Notes: generated from the sequence alone by a model not told the origin. Positions 1 through 8,524 are shown, counted from the stretch's first letter. The stretch: 58,746 nt of DNA from Arcobacter sp. CECT 8985 (GCF_004116495.1 NZ_PDKC01000018.1:1-58746); one strand, 5' to 3'. Numbers and translations are program-made.

Positions 1-151
1 TAAATAAACTTAGACTCAAAATTATTTTTCTATTAAAAGATATCTTTTTCTTATTTTGAATAATATTAAATTTATTATAGTTAATTAATGAATAATAACA
101 AATAGTTAAGTAATTAATAGCTACTATTTTTAAAACAATATAAGGGATAAG

Positions 152-754
152 ATGTCAAATAGCAGTAAAATAAATGAAATTTATGAAAAGATAAAGGGTT
201 TAGAAGAAGAATTAAAACAAGAATATGAAAAAAATAAACATAGTTTTCACTTTAGAAAAGCTTTTAATAAATTCCAATTTGATAGGGATTATATAAATAA
301 ATATAAAAGTAAAGTTATGAACTCTTTTAAATATTTATGGAGAGAAAGAGTTAGCATAATCTTAACTATTCCTATTATATGGTCAGTTTTAATACCAGCA
401 TTTTTATTAGATATATTTGTTACTTTATATCAAAATATATGTTTTCCTATTTATAGAATTCCAAAAGTAATTAGAAAAGAGTATATAATTATTGATAGAT
501 ATAATCTTTTTTATTTAAATAAAATACAACAGATAAATTGCTTATATTGTGAATATTTCAATGGACTTATGGGATATGTAAGAGAAGTTGCAGGAAGAAC
601 AGAACAATATTGGTGTCCTATCAAACACGCAGAAAAAATGCATGATAATCACTCACGATATAATAAATTTTTTGATTATGGTGATGCAAAATCATATCAA
701 GAAAATATTGATAAAGTAAGAGAAGACTTTGAAGATATAAAAAAGGAAAAATAA
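152..754 (+). CDS. Conserved membrane protein with Cys/His motif
   Basis: This is a 200-residue protein of unknown function. The N-terminal 60 residues are charged and probably helical. A hydrophobic stretch at about 68-95 gives one or two membrane segments. The C-terminal part carries C130-x2-C133 and then WCPIKH with C155 and H159, a spacing that could bind a metal or an iron-sulfur centre. I recall similar proteobacterial hypothetical proteins sharing the GYVREVAGRTEQYWCPIKHA block, so the family appears conserved but unnamed. The start is ATG preceded by AAGGGATAAG. The next gene follows immediately, so the two are probably cotranscribed. The gene is convincing; its function is not known. 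Confidence 0.8.
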   Translation: MSNSSKINEIYEKIKGLEEELKQEYEKNKHSFHFRKAFNKFQFDRDYINKYKSKVMNSFKYLWRERVSIILTIPIIWSVLIPAFLLDIFVTLYQNICFPIYRIPKVIRKEYIIIDRYNLFYLNKIQQINCLYCEYFNGLMGYVREVAGRTEQYWCPIKHAEKMHDNHSRYNKFFDYGDAKSYQENIDKVREDFEDIKKEK

Positions 755-1150
755 ATGAATTTAAGATTTAATTTAGAAGATATTTCTCAGCTTATTATTG
801 GAGCATTTGCCCTTTGTGTTCCTATTTGTTTTTCACAAGAAGCTTGGAATATTGCTGAAACTTTACCCGAATTAAATCTAATTTTATTAGCAGTTTTAAC
901 TATATTTTTTCTTAGTTTTTATGTTTATGGAAGTATTTTTCAATCAAATATAAAATCAAGATTTTTAGTATTTTTATTTAGAATAATTATTGCTTATTTG
1001 ATTACTATGCTAGTAGTAGCTTTAACTTTGTTTGCTTTGCATAAATTACCAATTTTTACTGATATTTTATTATCAATAAAAAGAGTAATTGTAATATCAA
1101 TGCCAGCATCAATTGGAGCAATAATCGTAGATGGATTAGATAAGGAGTAA
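755..1150 (+). CDS. Small four-helix membrane protein
   Basis: This 131-residue, strongly hydrophobic protein has about four predicted membrane segments (near 12-30, 38-60, 68-90 and 103-125) and few charged residues outside the loops. The ATG sits directly after the stop of the upstream Cys/His membrane protein, with AAAAAGGAAAAATA as the ribosome binding site inside that gene's end, so the two form a two-gene operon and may work together. No family is recognised. The stop codon lies inside a hairpin shared with the convergent SulP gene. Confidence 0.72.
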   Translation: MNLRFNLEDISQLIIGAFALCVPICFSQEAWNIAETLPELNLILLAVLTIFFLSFYVYGSIFQSNIKSRFLVFLFRIIIAYLITMLVVALTLFALHKLPIFTDILLSIKRVIVISMPASIGAIIVDGLDKE

Positions 1151-1159
1151 ACTCCTTAT
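1140..1159. terminator. Hairpin between convergent genes
   Basis: ATAAGGAGT and ACTCCTTAT form a perfect 9-bp inverted repeat with a two-base centre. It spans the stop codon of the small membrane protein and reaches the stop of the convergent SulP gene. There is no long T tract, so it is a weak terminator or a 3'-end stabilising hairpin. Confidence 0.55.
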
Positions 1160-2700
1160 TCTAATGCATCTTGAACTTTTTCAAAAATAGATACATCTTT
1201 AAATATATTAGACTTATCTAATGATTCAATCTTTTTAATATGTCTTTGTTTTAAAACTAGGCATATATCTATACCCAAATCTTTCAATTTTAAAATCAAT
1301 TCTTCCAAAGTAAAAATTGCAGATATATCCATAAAAGGTACATTTTTACAATTTATAACTAATTTCTTTGTATCTAAAAGTTTATTTATTTCTTCTTCAA
1401 AAAAAGATGCAGAACCAAAGAAAAAAGCTCCATTTATATCCAATACTCGAACTTTACTATCTTCTTCATTTATATTTTTATTCTGTATATTTTTTTCTAA
1501 GGAAATCTTTAAATTAGCTTCTTTTGATATTCTATAAACAATTAATAAAGAAGCAAGAGTTATTCCCACTCCAACTGCCATAATTAAATCAACAAATACT
1601 GTTAAAATAAAAACTATAACCATTACAATCATATCATTTCTAGGAGCAAATCTTGCAACTTTCAAGAATTTATAATCTAATATATCTAATCCTACTTTCA
1701 TTAAAATACCAGCAAGAACTGCAAGAGGTATTTTTGAAGCAATAGGAGCTAAAAATAGTACAATCAATAATAAAACTACTGCATGGATTATTCCAGATAA
1801 TTTAGTTCTTCCACCACTTTTAACATTTACTACTGTTCTCATTGTAGCACCTGCGCCTGGAATACCACCTATTAAAGATACTAAAGTATTACCAATACCT
1901 TGACCAATTAATTCTTTATTTGAATTATGTTTTGTTTTCGTAATAGAATCTGCAACCAAAGAAGTTAATAAAGTATCAATAGTCCCTAATAAAGCTAAAG
2001 TTATAGCTAATACTATAATATCTTTACTTTTTGCAAAGTCAAATGAAGGTATTACAAATTCAGGAATAGAAGTAGGAATTTCACCTATAGTCTTAATATC
2101 AAAATTCAATACAATACTAAGAATAGTCATAGAAGTTAATGCTAATAATGCAGGTGGAATTATATTTGCTATTTTTTTAGGAGTTCCTAACATTATTGCT
2201 AAAGTTAAAGAAGATAATAACAATGCCTTATAATTCATATTTGAAAAGGTATCACCTAAATGTGATACTGTTTGTATAATTGAACTATGTGCATCAACAC
2301 CAACAAAAGGATTTATTTGTAGAATTATTATAATTATTCCAATTCCACTCATAAAACCTGAAATAACTGGATAAGGTATATATCTTACAAATTTACCAAT
2401 TTTAAAAACACCAAACAATATTTGAAATACTCCAGCAAGAAAAACTACACACATTACAGCTTTTAAATCATTATGAAAAACAGTAATTGTACTTGCCATT
2501 ACAACAGTCATAGGTCCAGTAGGACCTGAAATCTGTGAAGAAGTACCTCCGAATAAAGAAGCAAAGAAACCTAATACTATTGCCCCATAAAGTCCAGCAA
2601 CTGCACCTGCTCCACTTGCTACTCCAAAAGCTAGAGCTAATGGTAGTGCTATAATTGCAGCTGTTAAACCACCAAAAAAATCACCTTTTAAATTTGACAA
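1156..2700 (-). CDS. SulP family anion transporter with STAS domain
   Basis: This 514-residue inner-membrane transporter belongs to the SulP family (SLC26 relatives), which takes up sulfate, bicarbonate or related anions, often with protons or sodium. About residues 5-385 are hydrophobic helices. They include an early GDFFGGLTAAIIALPLALAF and a SQISGPTGPMTVVMA signature. About residues 410-510 form a cytoplasmic STAS domain (VLDINGAFFFGSA, then VINCKNVPFMDISA). The start is TTG with AAAGGA eight bases upstream. A small exported protein is encoded 20 bp upstream on the same strand. The substrate cannot be told from sequence; bicarbonate and sulfate are both possible. Confidence 0.9.
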   Translation of the reverse strand: MSNLKGDFFGGLTAAIIALPLALAFGVASGAGAVAGLYGAIVLGFFASLFGGTSSQISGPTGPMTVVMASTITVFHNDLKAVMCVVFLAGVFQILFGVFKIGKFVRYIPYPVISGFMSGIGIIIIILQINPFVGVDAHSSIIQTVSHLGDTFSNMNYKALLLSSLTLAIMLGTPKKIANIIPPALLALTSMTILSIVLNFDIKTIGEIPTSIPEFVIPSFDFAKSKDIIVLAITLALLGTIDTLLTSLVADSITKTKHNSNKELIGQGIGNTLVSLIGGIPGAGATMRTVVNVKSGGRTKLSGIIHAVVLLLIVLFLAPIASKIPLAVLAGILMKVGLDILDYKFLKVARFAPRNDMIVMVIVFILTVFVDLIMAVGVGITLASLLIVYRISKEANLKISLEKNIQNKNINEEDSKVRVLDINGAFFFGSASFFEEEINKLLDTKKLVINCKNVPFMDISAIFTLEELILKLKDLGIDICLVLKQRHIKKIESLDKSNIFKDVSIFEKVQDALE

Positions 2701-2720
2701 TTATTCATTCCTTTTATAAC

Positions 2721-3170
2721 TTATCTAAAAGATAAAAATAACTTTAACTTATTTATCTTGACGTGAAGTGTACTCCTTTTTTCCTTATAGTGTATTTTTT
2801 CTTTTGTTATATATCTATCACTAAAAAGCTTATATTTAACTACTTTATTTTTATATTTAATCCAAAATTTAGAATCATTTATCAATACATAAACCACTCT
2901 TTTTTGTTTAAATTTTAAAAATCTATTTTTTCTTCTTTCAAAAGTTAGATTTATTTTATATTGGTTATTTCCAATAAATAAAACATCACTTTTTTTTAGT
3001 TTATATTTACCATCAATAACATTTCCTAAAGCATCTACTTTTAAAGATCCTTTTTCTATACTAAAAGGCATTGAATTATTAAAGTCTTCAATTTCATCTG
3101 TCAAAAAAGAACTATTTTTAGCAAAGATTACCCCTGAAATAAAAAATATCAATATAAAAACTTTTTTCAT
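2721..3170 (-). CDS. Small exported protein of unknown function
   Basis: This 149-residue protein begins with a clear Sec signal peptide (MKKVFILIFFISGVIFAKN, probable cleavage after the FA-K region). The mature part is rich in Lys, Phe and Tyr and in beta-prone segments, so it is likely a basic periplasmic or surface protein. No domain is recognised. AAAGGAAATACA precedes the ATG. It lies 20 bp upstream of the SulP transporter gene on the same strand and is probably cotranscribed with it. A link to anion transport is only inference. Confidence 0.65.
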   Translation of the reverse strand: MKKVFILIFFISGVIFAKNSSFLTDEIEDFNNSMPFSIEKGSLKVDALGNVIDGKYKLKKSDVLFIGNNQYKINLTFERRKNRFLKFKQKRVVYVLINDSKFWIKYKNKVVKYKLFSDRYITKEKIHYKEKRSTLHVKINKLKLFLSFR

Positions 3171-3249
3171 TGTATTTCCTTTTTTATTTGATACAATAAT
3201 TTTAAAAGATTTTTGTGGAAAAATAGTTTAAGACTCAAAGGATTTGAAA

Positions 3250-4614
3250 ATGAAAATATTTGATTTAATAGTAATTGGAGCAGGAAGAGGAAGTAATTTA
3301 GCAGTAAAAGCAGCAAAACTTGGGAAAAAAGTTGCTATTATAGAAAAAGACAAATTAGGTGGAACTTGCCCCAATAGAGGTTGTGTTCCTTCAAAACTTT
3401 TGATTGGTTATGCAAATAAAATAAGAGAAATAAAATCATCAAAAAAACACTATATAAACTCTTATATTGATACTATTGACAAAGAAAAAATATTTGAAGA
3501 TACAAATGATTATATTGATTCAGTAGAAAGTTTTTACGAAAAAAAATTTAATGAAAATGTTACCGTTTATAAGGGTGAAGCTTCATTTATTGAAAATAAA
3601 ATAATACAAATAAATGAAGATAAAATTACTGCAGAAAATATTGTCATCTCAACAGGTTCAAGACCGGCTGAACCTTTAACAAAAGAATCTTGGACTAGTG
3701 ATGATATTTTTCCTTTAGAAAAAATACCTAAATCCATTACTATTGTAGGTGCTGGATTTATAGCATGTGAATTAGCAAATTTCTTTGATGCTATTGAAGT
3801 AAAAACTATTCAATTAGTAAGAGGAGAAACTTTACTTGAAAATGAAGATAAAGATATTCAAGAGATTTTCAAAAATGAATATACAAAAAATGTAGATGTA
3901 AGATTTAATTCATCTATAAAAGAAGCAAAACAAAAAGAAGATTATTTTGATATAGAATTAGAAGATGGTAACTTTATTCAAACCCAAGCTCTTCTTTATG
4001 CCATTGGAAGAGTTTCAAATGCAGATACATTAAATTTAGAAAATACAGATATTAAACTAACAAAAAGAGGTTTCATAAAAAGAGACGAATTTTTCCAAAC
4101 TGATGTAAAAGGTGTTTATGTTGTAGGTGATGCAAGTGGAGAGAATATGCTTCAACACGCCGCTGCATATGAAGTAAACTATCTTTTCAAAATACTTTTT
4201 GAAGAAGAGAATAAGCCATTAAAATTTAAATATATGCCACACGCAGTATTTTCAAATCCTGAAGTTGCAAGCGTTGGATTCACAGAGCAAAAAGCTAAAG
4301 AACTGAATTTAAATTATGTAATATCAACTACAAGTTGGAAAGCAAGTGCAAAAGCTAAATCTTTAAAAATAGATTATCCAAAAACAAAATTTATATTAAA
4401 TCCTTATACATATGAAATTTTAGGTTGTCATTTAATTGGTTTTGAAAGTGCAACAATTATTCATCAAGTCCTTGCAATAATGCACATAGAAAACGATATA
4501 AGACACTTAAAAGATATGCTATATATTCATCCTGCATTAAGTGAAGTTTTATTGCCAGCTGCTGTAAATGCAGTAAAAGTTATTGAAGAGTATAAAAAGT
4601 CACAAGAATCGTGA
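3250..4614 (+). CDS. Pyridine nucleotide-disulfide oxidoreductase (Lpd/MerA-like)
   Basis: This FAD-dependent disulfide reductase of 454 residues resembles dihydrolipoyl dehydrogenase and mercuric reductase. The FAD-binding loop GAGRGS starts at residue 10. The redox-active cysteines are C40 and C45 in GGTCPNRGCVPSK. An NAD(P) site (VGAGFIACELA) lies mid-protein, and the C-terminal dimerisation domain keeps the catalytic HPALSE motif. No N-terminal metal-binding domain and no E2 lipoyl partner are adjacent, and the window has a separate true E3 (lpdA), so the substrate is unknown. I prefer the ATG at 3250 because AAAGGA lies seven bases before it; a TTG two codons earlier is less likely. It is convergent with sodB. 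Confidence 0.85.
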   Translation: MKIFDLIVIGAGRGSNLAVKAAKLGKKVAIIEKDKLGGTCPNRGCVPSKLLIGYANKIREIKSSKKHYINSYIDTIDKEKIFEDTNDYIDSVESFYEKKFNENVTVYKGEASFIENKIIQINEDKITAENIVISTGSRPAEPLTKESWTSDDIFPLEKIPKSITIVGAGFIACELANFFDAIEVKTIQLVRGETLLENEDKDIQEIFKNEYTKNVDVRFNSSIKEAKQKEDYFDIELEDGNFIQTQALLYAIGRVSNADTLNLENTDIKLTKRGFIKRDEFFQTDVKGVYVVGDASGENMLQHAAAYEVNYLFKILFEEENKPLKFKYMPHAVFSNPEVASVGFTEQKAKELNLNYVISTTSWKASAKAKSLKIDYPKTKFILNPYTYEILGCHLIGFESATIIHQVLAIMHIENDIRHLKDMLYIHPALSEVLLPAAVNAVKVIEEYKKSQES

Positions 4615-4620
4615 CTTTTT
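4594..4620. terminator. Bidirectional terminator between flavoprotein gene and sodB
   Basis: AAAAAGTCAC, a seven-base loop, then GTGACTTTTT form a perfect 10-bp stem with A and T runs at the two ends. This is the classic form of a terminator that works in both directions. It covers the stop codon of the flavoprotein gene and lies just past the end of sodB. Confidence 0.8.
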
Positions 4621-4629
4621 ATTGCTTAG

Positions 4630-5208
4630 TTATTTTGCAAGATTTTCAGCTACGAAATCCCAATTAACTAATTTCCAGAAATTTTCTAAATATGCTGGTC
4701 TTGCATTTCTACAGTCAATATAGTATGCATGTTCCCAAACATCACATGTTAATAGTGGTGTTAAACCTTCAGTAATTGGTGTTGCAGCATTTGGAGTTGA
4801 AATAATACTTAGTTTTCCACTTGCATCTTTTACTAACCATGCCCAACCTGAACCAAAGTGTGTAACGGCTTTATTTGTAAATTCAGTTTTAAACTCTTCA
4901 ACAGAACCAAAATTTTCAACTAATGCAGCTTCTAATTCAGATGAAACTGTTGTTTCATTAGGAGTTAAACTATTCCAGAAGAAATCATGATTAAATACTT
5001 GTGCAGCATTGTTAAAAACCCCACCTTCTGAATCTTTAATAATATCTTCTAAACTTGAATCTTCGTGCTTTGTACCTGCAATTAATTCATTTAATTTATT
5101 TACATATGTTTGATGGTGTTTACCATAATGAAATTCTAAAGTCTCTTTAGACATTAAAGGTGCTAAAGCATCTAAGCTATAAGGTAAAGTCATTAATTCA
5201 TGTTTCAT
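4630..5208 (-). CDS. sodB: Superoxide dismutase [Fe]
   Basis: This 192-residue enzyme converts superoxide to hydrogen peroxide and oxygen in the cytoplasm. The metal ligands are visible: H27, H74 (in QVFNHDFFW), D156 and H160 (in DVWEHAYYID). The Gln at position 70 in AAQVFNH is the mark of Fe-type enzymes, in contrast to the GGHxNH of Mn-type. The length is normal for bacterial Fe-SOD. AAAGGATTAAAA precedes the ATG, and a TATAAT -10 on the minus strand at 5272-5277 gives a monocistronic promoter. I could not see a convincing Fur or PerR box. Confidence 0.97.
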   Translation of the reverse strand: MKHELMTLPYSLDALAPLMSKETLEFHYGKHHQTYVNKLNELIAGTKHEDSSLEDIIKDSEGGVFNNAAQVFNHDFFWNSLTPNETTVSSELEAALVENFGSVEEFKTEFTNKAVTHFGSGWAWLVKDASGKLSIISTPNAATPITEGLTPLLTCDVWEHAYYIDCRNARPAYLENFWKLVNWDFVAENLAK

Positions 5209-5271
5209 TTTTAATCCTTTGTTAAATTTGTTTTTGTACTTTCAGAATACAATTAAAAGCTTAAAAGAATT

Positions 5272-5277
5272 ATTATA
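5272..5277 (-). promoter_or_regulatory. Probable sodB -10 box
   Basis: A perfect TATAAT on the minus strand, about 64 bp upstream of the sodB start. The surrounding DNA is very AT-rich with no good -35, as is usual for sigma70 promoters of Campylobacterota. Confidence 0.45.
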
Positions 5278-5331
5278 CATAGAAACTAATTTTTATTTTA
5301 AGACAATTTTTGTCCTATATAAGAAAGCCTG

Positions 5332-5988
5332 TTATCTTGTTAAATAAAGGATTCTTCCTTTAAAAGGTTTGTCTAAATAAGAAGCTGTAGGTTTTTTAAA
5401 TTCAGAACTAAATCCATATGTACTCATTTTTTTACAAAATGTATTATGATTTCCCCTACCTGGATCAACAATTATTATTTCACATTTTTCATTTGCATAA
5501 AGATTAATAAAAGAAGATAATAAATCTACATGAGTTCTTTCATATAAAACATCACTTCCTATAATAAGATCAAATTTATTTGTAACAAGCTTTTTATTAT
5601 GCCAATCTGCTTGAAAGTAAGGAATATTATGATTACTATTTAATGAGCAATTGTATTTTAAAAATCGCCCCACCTCTGGATGATAATCTGTTGCAGTTAT
5701 ATCAGCATCTCTTTCATTTAATAGTAAACTAGCTAACCCTAACCCACAACCTAATTCTAATATACGTTTATTTTTAATATTATATGATGCCATTAAATGT
5801 GATAAAACTTTTGAAGAATCCCAAACAATACCAAATAATGGCCACTGTGCAGAAGAAATCCCCATATCTTCTGCAATATGATTTTTATCATAAAATTGTT
5901 GATTATCCCTTAACATTGTTAAATGTATATCGAAAGATTCAATCTCCACTGTTGCGTATCTGACCCTATAATTGTCATGTTGAAACAT
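5332..5988 (-). CDS. Class I SAM-dependent methyltransferase (methyltransferase-16-like)
   Basis: This 218-residue protein has a Rossmann-type SAM-binding motif (RILELGCGLGLASLL), an acidic residue after strand 2 (TATDYHP), and a motif IV-like GSDVLYE. Together these match the Nnt1/METTL21-type family, several members of which methylate lysines in proteins, although other substrates occur. The N-terminal 60 residues hold the family-typical WPLFGIVWDSSKVLS segment. AAGG about ten bases before the ATG is the ribosome binding site. The substrate cannot be assigned from sequence. It stands alone between sodB and the RNase H-like gene. Confidence 0.8.
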   Translation of the reverse strand: MFQHDNYRVRYATVEIESFDIHLTMLRDNQQFYDKNHIAEDMGISSAQWPLFGIVWDSSKVLSHLMASYNIKNKRILELGCGLGLASLLLNERDADITATDYHPEVGRFLKYNCSLNSNHNIPYFQADWHNKKLVTNKFDLIIGSDVLYERTHVDLLSSFINLYANEKCEIIIVDPGRGNHNTFCKKMSTYGFSSEFKKPTASYLDKPFKGRILYLTR

Positions 5989-6151
5989 AATAAAATACCT
6001 TAATTTATATAATAATTGAAATGTATTAATCGTGGTATTAGGAAGTAGATTTTACTTAAGTAGTTATGTAGTTAGGCAGAATTTATTTGATAAAAACCAG
6101 TTTTTCAATTACTTCATCATAGCTAAAATATAAGATAATAGCAAATAATAA

Positions 6152-6619
6152 TTAATCTAATTGCCTTAATTTTAACCTTGAAGCCTTATCTACAAAAGAA
6201 AATATTTTATCTATTTCATCTTTTGTTTCACTTTTTTTATGTCCTTTTATCTTTATAATTTCAAAGTCGTACTTTTCATATAATAAAAAAAACTCTTTAT
6301 AAAGTTCTTTATTTTTAACTTCTTTTCCTGTTTTTGTTAGATAATTATTTGATTGTAATTTTTCTTTTCTATTTAATAAAGACAAGATATTTTGACAATC
6401 AGTATATACTATAAATTTATGTTTCAAATCTATATCTTTTAAAGCCCACAAAAAAGTTTGCACTTCTAATTTTGTAGAAGAAGTATCTTCAAAAAATTTT
6501 GATTTAATTAACTTCTTATCACAATTTACTATTTCTTCACAAAGTAAATAAGAACCAAAACCAATCTTCTTCTGAGGATTTACACTTCCATCTACAAAAA
6601 GTTTATATTTTTTATTCAT
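6152..6619 (-). CDS. RNase H-fold protein (RNase HI-like)
   Basis: This 155-residue protein has all four acidic residues of the RNase H active site in order: D10 (LFVDGSVNP), E52 (STKLEVQ), D74 (VYTDCQNI) and D144 (SFVDKASR), plus H127 (IKGHKK), which is often important in catalysis. It is therefore probably an active endonuclease cleaving RNA in RNA-DNA hybrids. It is more divergent than standard rnhA, so a second, specialised RNase H is possible. There is no Shine-Dalgarno sequence, and a TATAAT box lies five bases before the ATG, suggesting a leaderless mRNA. Confidence 0.75.
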   Translation of the reverse strand: MNKKYKLFVDGSVNPQKKIGFGSYLLCEEIVNCDKKLIKSKFFEDTSSTKLEVQTFLWALKDIDLKHKFIVYTDCQNILSLLNRKEKLQSNNYLTKTGKEVKNKELYKEFFLLYEKYDFEIIKIKGHKKSETKDEIDKIFSFVDKASRLKLRQLD

Positions 6620-6624
6620 GTTAA

Positions 6625-6630
6625 ATTATA
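6625..6630 (-). promoter_or_regulatory. -10 box of a possible leaderless transcript
   Basis: TATAAT on the minus strand ends five bases before the ATG of the RNase H-like gene. The expected transcription start would fall on or next to the start codon. No AGGA-like sequence lies between. Confidence 0.4.
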
Positions 6631-6639
6631 ACATTAAAA

Positions 6640-7110
6640 CTATAAACCTAACTTGCTCATACAAGGATAATCATCCGGTCTTACATCTGTTTCCCAAAGA
6701 AGCTTTCTATCTTGTTCATTGATTTTTATATCATTTATACAAGCAAATCTTTTTTGCATAAGACCATTTTCATCAAATTCCCAATTTTCATTTCCATAAC
6801 TTCTATACCATTGATTATTTTCATCGCACCATTCATATGCAAATCTAACTGCAATTTTGTTTTCTGTATAAGCCCAAAGTTCTTTTATCAATTTATAATT
6901 TAACTCTTTTTCAAACTTATTTTTTAAAAAATCAACAATTTGTTCTCTTCCATTTATAAATTGATCTCTATTTCGCCAATAACTATCTATTGTGTATGAA
7001 AGACTTATATTTTCTGCATTTTTACTATTCCAAGCATTTTCAGCTAATCTTGCTTTTTTTATTGCACCTTCTAAATTAAATGGTGGTAATGGTTTTTTTT
7101 GAATTTTCAT
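6640..7110 (-). CDS. DUF1348 (NTF2-like) family protein
   Basis: This 156-residue protein matches the DUF1348 family, a nuclear transport factor 2-like fold. Typical blocks are LPPF at the N-terminus, [13 protein letters not shown], the [29 protein letters not shown] core and the RPDDYP ending. Members are small cytoplasmic proteins of unknown role, often found near TetR regulators. AAAAGGAAAAATT precedes the ATG. A TetR-type operator (7129-7144) identical in 15 of 16 bases to the one before the adjacent tetR gene sits 19 bp upstream of the start, so the regulator very probably represses this gene. Confidence 0.88.
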   Translation of the reverse strand: MKIQKKPLPPFNLEGAIKKARLAENAWNSKNAENISLSYTIDSYWRNRDQFINGREQIVDFLKNKFEKELNYKLIKELWAYTENKIAVRFAYEWCDENNQWYRSYGNENWEFDENGLMQKRFACINDIKINEQDRKLLWETDVRPDDYPCMSKLGL

Positions 7111-7128
7111 AATTTTTCCTTTTATTAA

Positions 7129-7144
7129 CCAAACGATTGTTTGA
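7129..7144. promoter_or_regulatory. TetR-type operator upstream of the DUF1348 gene
   Basis: CCAAACGATTGTTTGA is an inverted repeat (CAAAC-N4-GTTTG) just upstream of the DUF1348 gene. It matches the operator before the neighbouring tetR gene in 15 of 16 positions, which strongly suggests that the same repressor binds both. Confidence 0.8.
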
Positions 7145-7164
7145 TTTTAAATACAAAAAAAATA

Positions 7165-7722
7165 TTAGTCAAAAAGACTAATAATTTCTTCACCTACTCT
7201 TAAATAATCTTCTTTTTTATCATATAGATTCATCATCATTATTGCTCCTTGAGTTAAAGCTACATATTTTTTTGATAGTAAAATTGCTTCTTCTTTATTA
7301 TATTTATTTTCCAATATATTACTCAAAGAATTTTGCCAATTTAAAAAATAACTTCTTATCTCTTTAGCAAATACTTCATTTTGAAGTGATGTTTCCAATG
7401 CAAGATTTCCTAATAAACAACCACCTTCACTATTTAAAAAATATTCATCAACTTTTTTTACAAAAAGTTTCAATTTATCCTTTGCTGTTAACTCATCTTT
7501 ATAAGAAATAGAATATATATTATTAATAAAATAACTATGTATATATTTTAATGACTCTATGCCTATTTCATCTTTACTTTTAAAATGGTGGTAAATACTT
7601 CCTTTTATTAATCCACATGCATCAGCAATATTTGCCATTGAAGTGTTATAATAACCATTTACTTTAAAAAGATGAATTGAATTTTTAAGAATCTCTTCTT
7701 TTGATGTTTTTTTTATTGCCAT
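7165..7722 (-). CDS. TetR family transcriptional regulator
   Basis: This is a 185-residue repressor. The N-terminal helix-turn-helix is typical (SMANIADACGLIKGSIYHHFKSKDE, shown in part: IADACGLIKGSIYHHF), followed by a helical ligand-binding domain with C133-area GGCLLGNLALE, common in the AcrR/YxaF-like branch. The open reading frame continues upstream to 7947, but that extra part is the reverse of sfsA and is not plausible. The ATG at 7722 has a GGGA-type binding site and begins with the usual lysine-rich MAIKKTSKEEIL. Its own operator at 7731-7746 overlaps the translation start region, so autorepression is likely. It is in the same direction as the DUF1348 gene and divergent from sfsA. 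Confidence 0.92.
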   Translation of the reverse strand: MAIKKTSKEEILKNSIHLFKVNGYYNTSMANIADACGLIKGSIYHHFKSKDEIGIESLKYIHSYFINNIYSISYKDELTAKDKLKLFVKKVDEYFLNSEGGCLLGNLALETSLQNEVFAKEIRSYFLNWQNSLSNILENKYNKEEAILLSKKYVALTQGAIMMMNLYDKKEDYLRVGEEIISLFD

Positions 7723-7730
7723 AGTTTTTC

Positions 7731-7746
7731 CCAAACGATTGTTTGG
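7731..7746. promoter_or_regulatory. TetR-type operator upstream of tetR
   Basis: CCAAACGATTGTTTGG is a near-perfect palindrome nine bases upstream of the tetR start codon, in the tetR/sfsA divergent intergenic region. Its twin lies at 7129-7144. The half sites CAAAC/GTTTG are a common TetR-family pattern. Confidence 0.82.
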
Positions 7747-7828
7747 CAAAATTTTAGCAATATTATTTATAATTGTCAAGAAACAATAAGTAAACTTATA
7801 TAAAATATAAAAAATTAAAAGGTAATTT

Positions 7829-8524
7829 ATGAAATTTGAAAAACTATATGAAGGTAAGCTAATAAAAAGATATAAAAGATTTTTAGCAGATATAAAACTA
7901 AATAATGGTGAAGAGATAACAGCCCATGTACCAAATAGTGGAGCCATGACTTCATGTATTGAAGAAAATTGCCCTGTTTGGGTAACTTTTCATGATAACC
8001 CAAAAAGAAAATTAAAGTACACTTTAGAACTAACAAAAATGGGTGAAAACTTAATTTGTACAAACACAGGTGTTGCAAATAAAATTGCAATTGAAGCTAT
8101 AAAAAATGGAACAATAAAAGAGCTTCAAGGTTATGATAGTTTAAAACCAGAACAAAAATATGGACAAAATAGTAGGATTGATATTTTATTAGAAAATGAA
8201 AACAGTGATAAAAAATGTTACGTGGAAGTAAAAAGTGTAAGTTTAAAACTAAATGATACATTAGCTTTTCCAGATGCAGTTACGACAAGAGGAACAAAAC
8301 ACTTAAATGAATTAAGAGATATGGCAAAACAAGGTCATAGAGCTGTAATGTTATATGTTATTCAAAGAACTGATAATGAAAATTTTAGACTTGCAAAAGA
8401 GATTGATTTAAAATATTATGAAACATTTCAAGAAGTAATAAAAGATGGAGTAGAAGTTATAGTGTACCAATCAAATATAAATTTTAATGAGATATATATA
8501 AGTAAAAGAAAAGAAATTATATAA
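7829..8524 (+). CDS. sfsA: SfsA family DNA/RNA nuclease
   Basis: This 231-residue protein is recognisable as SfsA. The N-terminal OB-like part has RYKRFLADIKLNNGEEITAHVPNSGAM, shown in part as AHVPNSGAM. The C-terminal part has a PD-(D/E)xK nuclease-like core (SRIDILLENE, then CYVEVKSVSL) and the PDAVTTRGTKHL block. First described as a sugar fermentation stimulation protein that binds DNA, the family is now generally regarded as nuclease-like. AAAAGGTAATTT precedes the ATG. It is divergent from tetR, whose operator lies about 85 bp upstream, so partial coregulation is possible. Confidence 0.95.
   Translation: MKFEKLYEGKLIKRYKRFLADIKLNNGEEITAHVPNSGAMTSCIEENCPVWVTFHDNPKRKLKYTLELTKMGENLICTNTGVANKIAIEAIKNGTIKELQGYDSLKPEQKYGQNSRIDILLENENSDKKCYVEVKSVSLKLNDTLAFPDAVTTRGTKHLNELRDMAKQGHRAVMLYVIQRTDNENFRLAKEIDLKYYETFQEVIKDGVEVIVYQSNINFNEIYISKRKEII

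Noticed and set aside
7723-7947. N-terminal 75-residue extension of the TetR frame
   Set aside because: It is the reverse of the sfsA start, runs through the operator, and has no binding site. The known TetR N-terminus begins at 7722.
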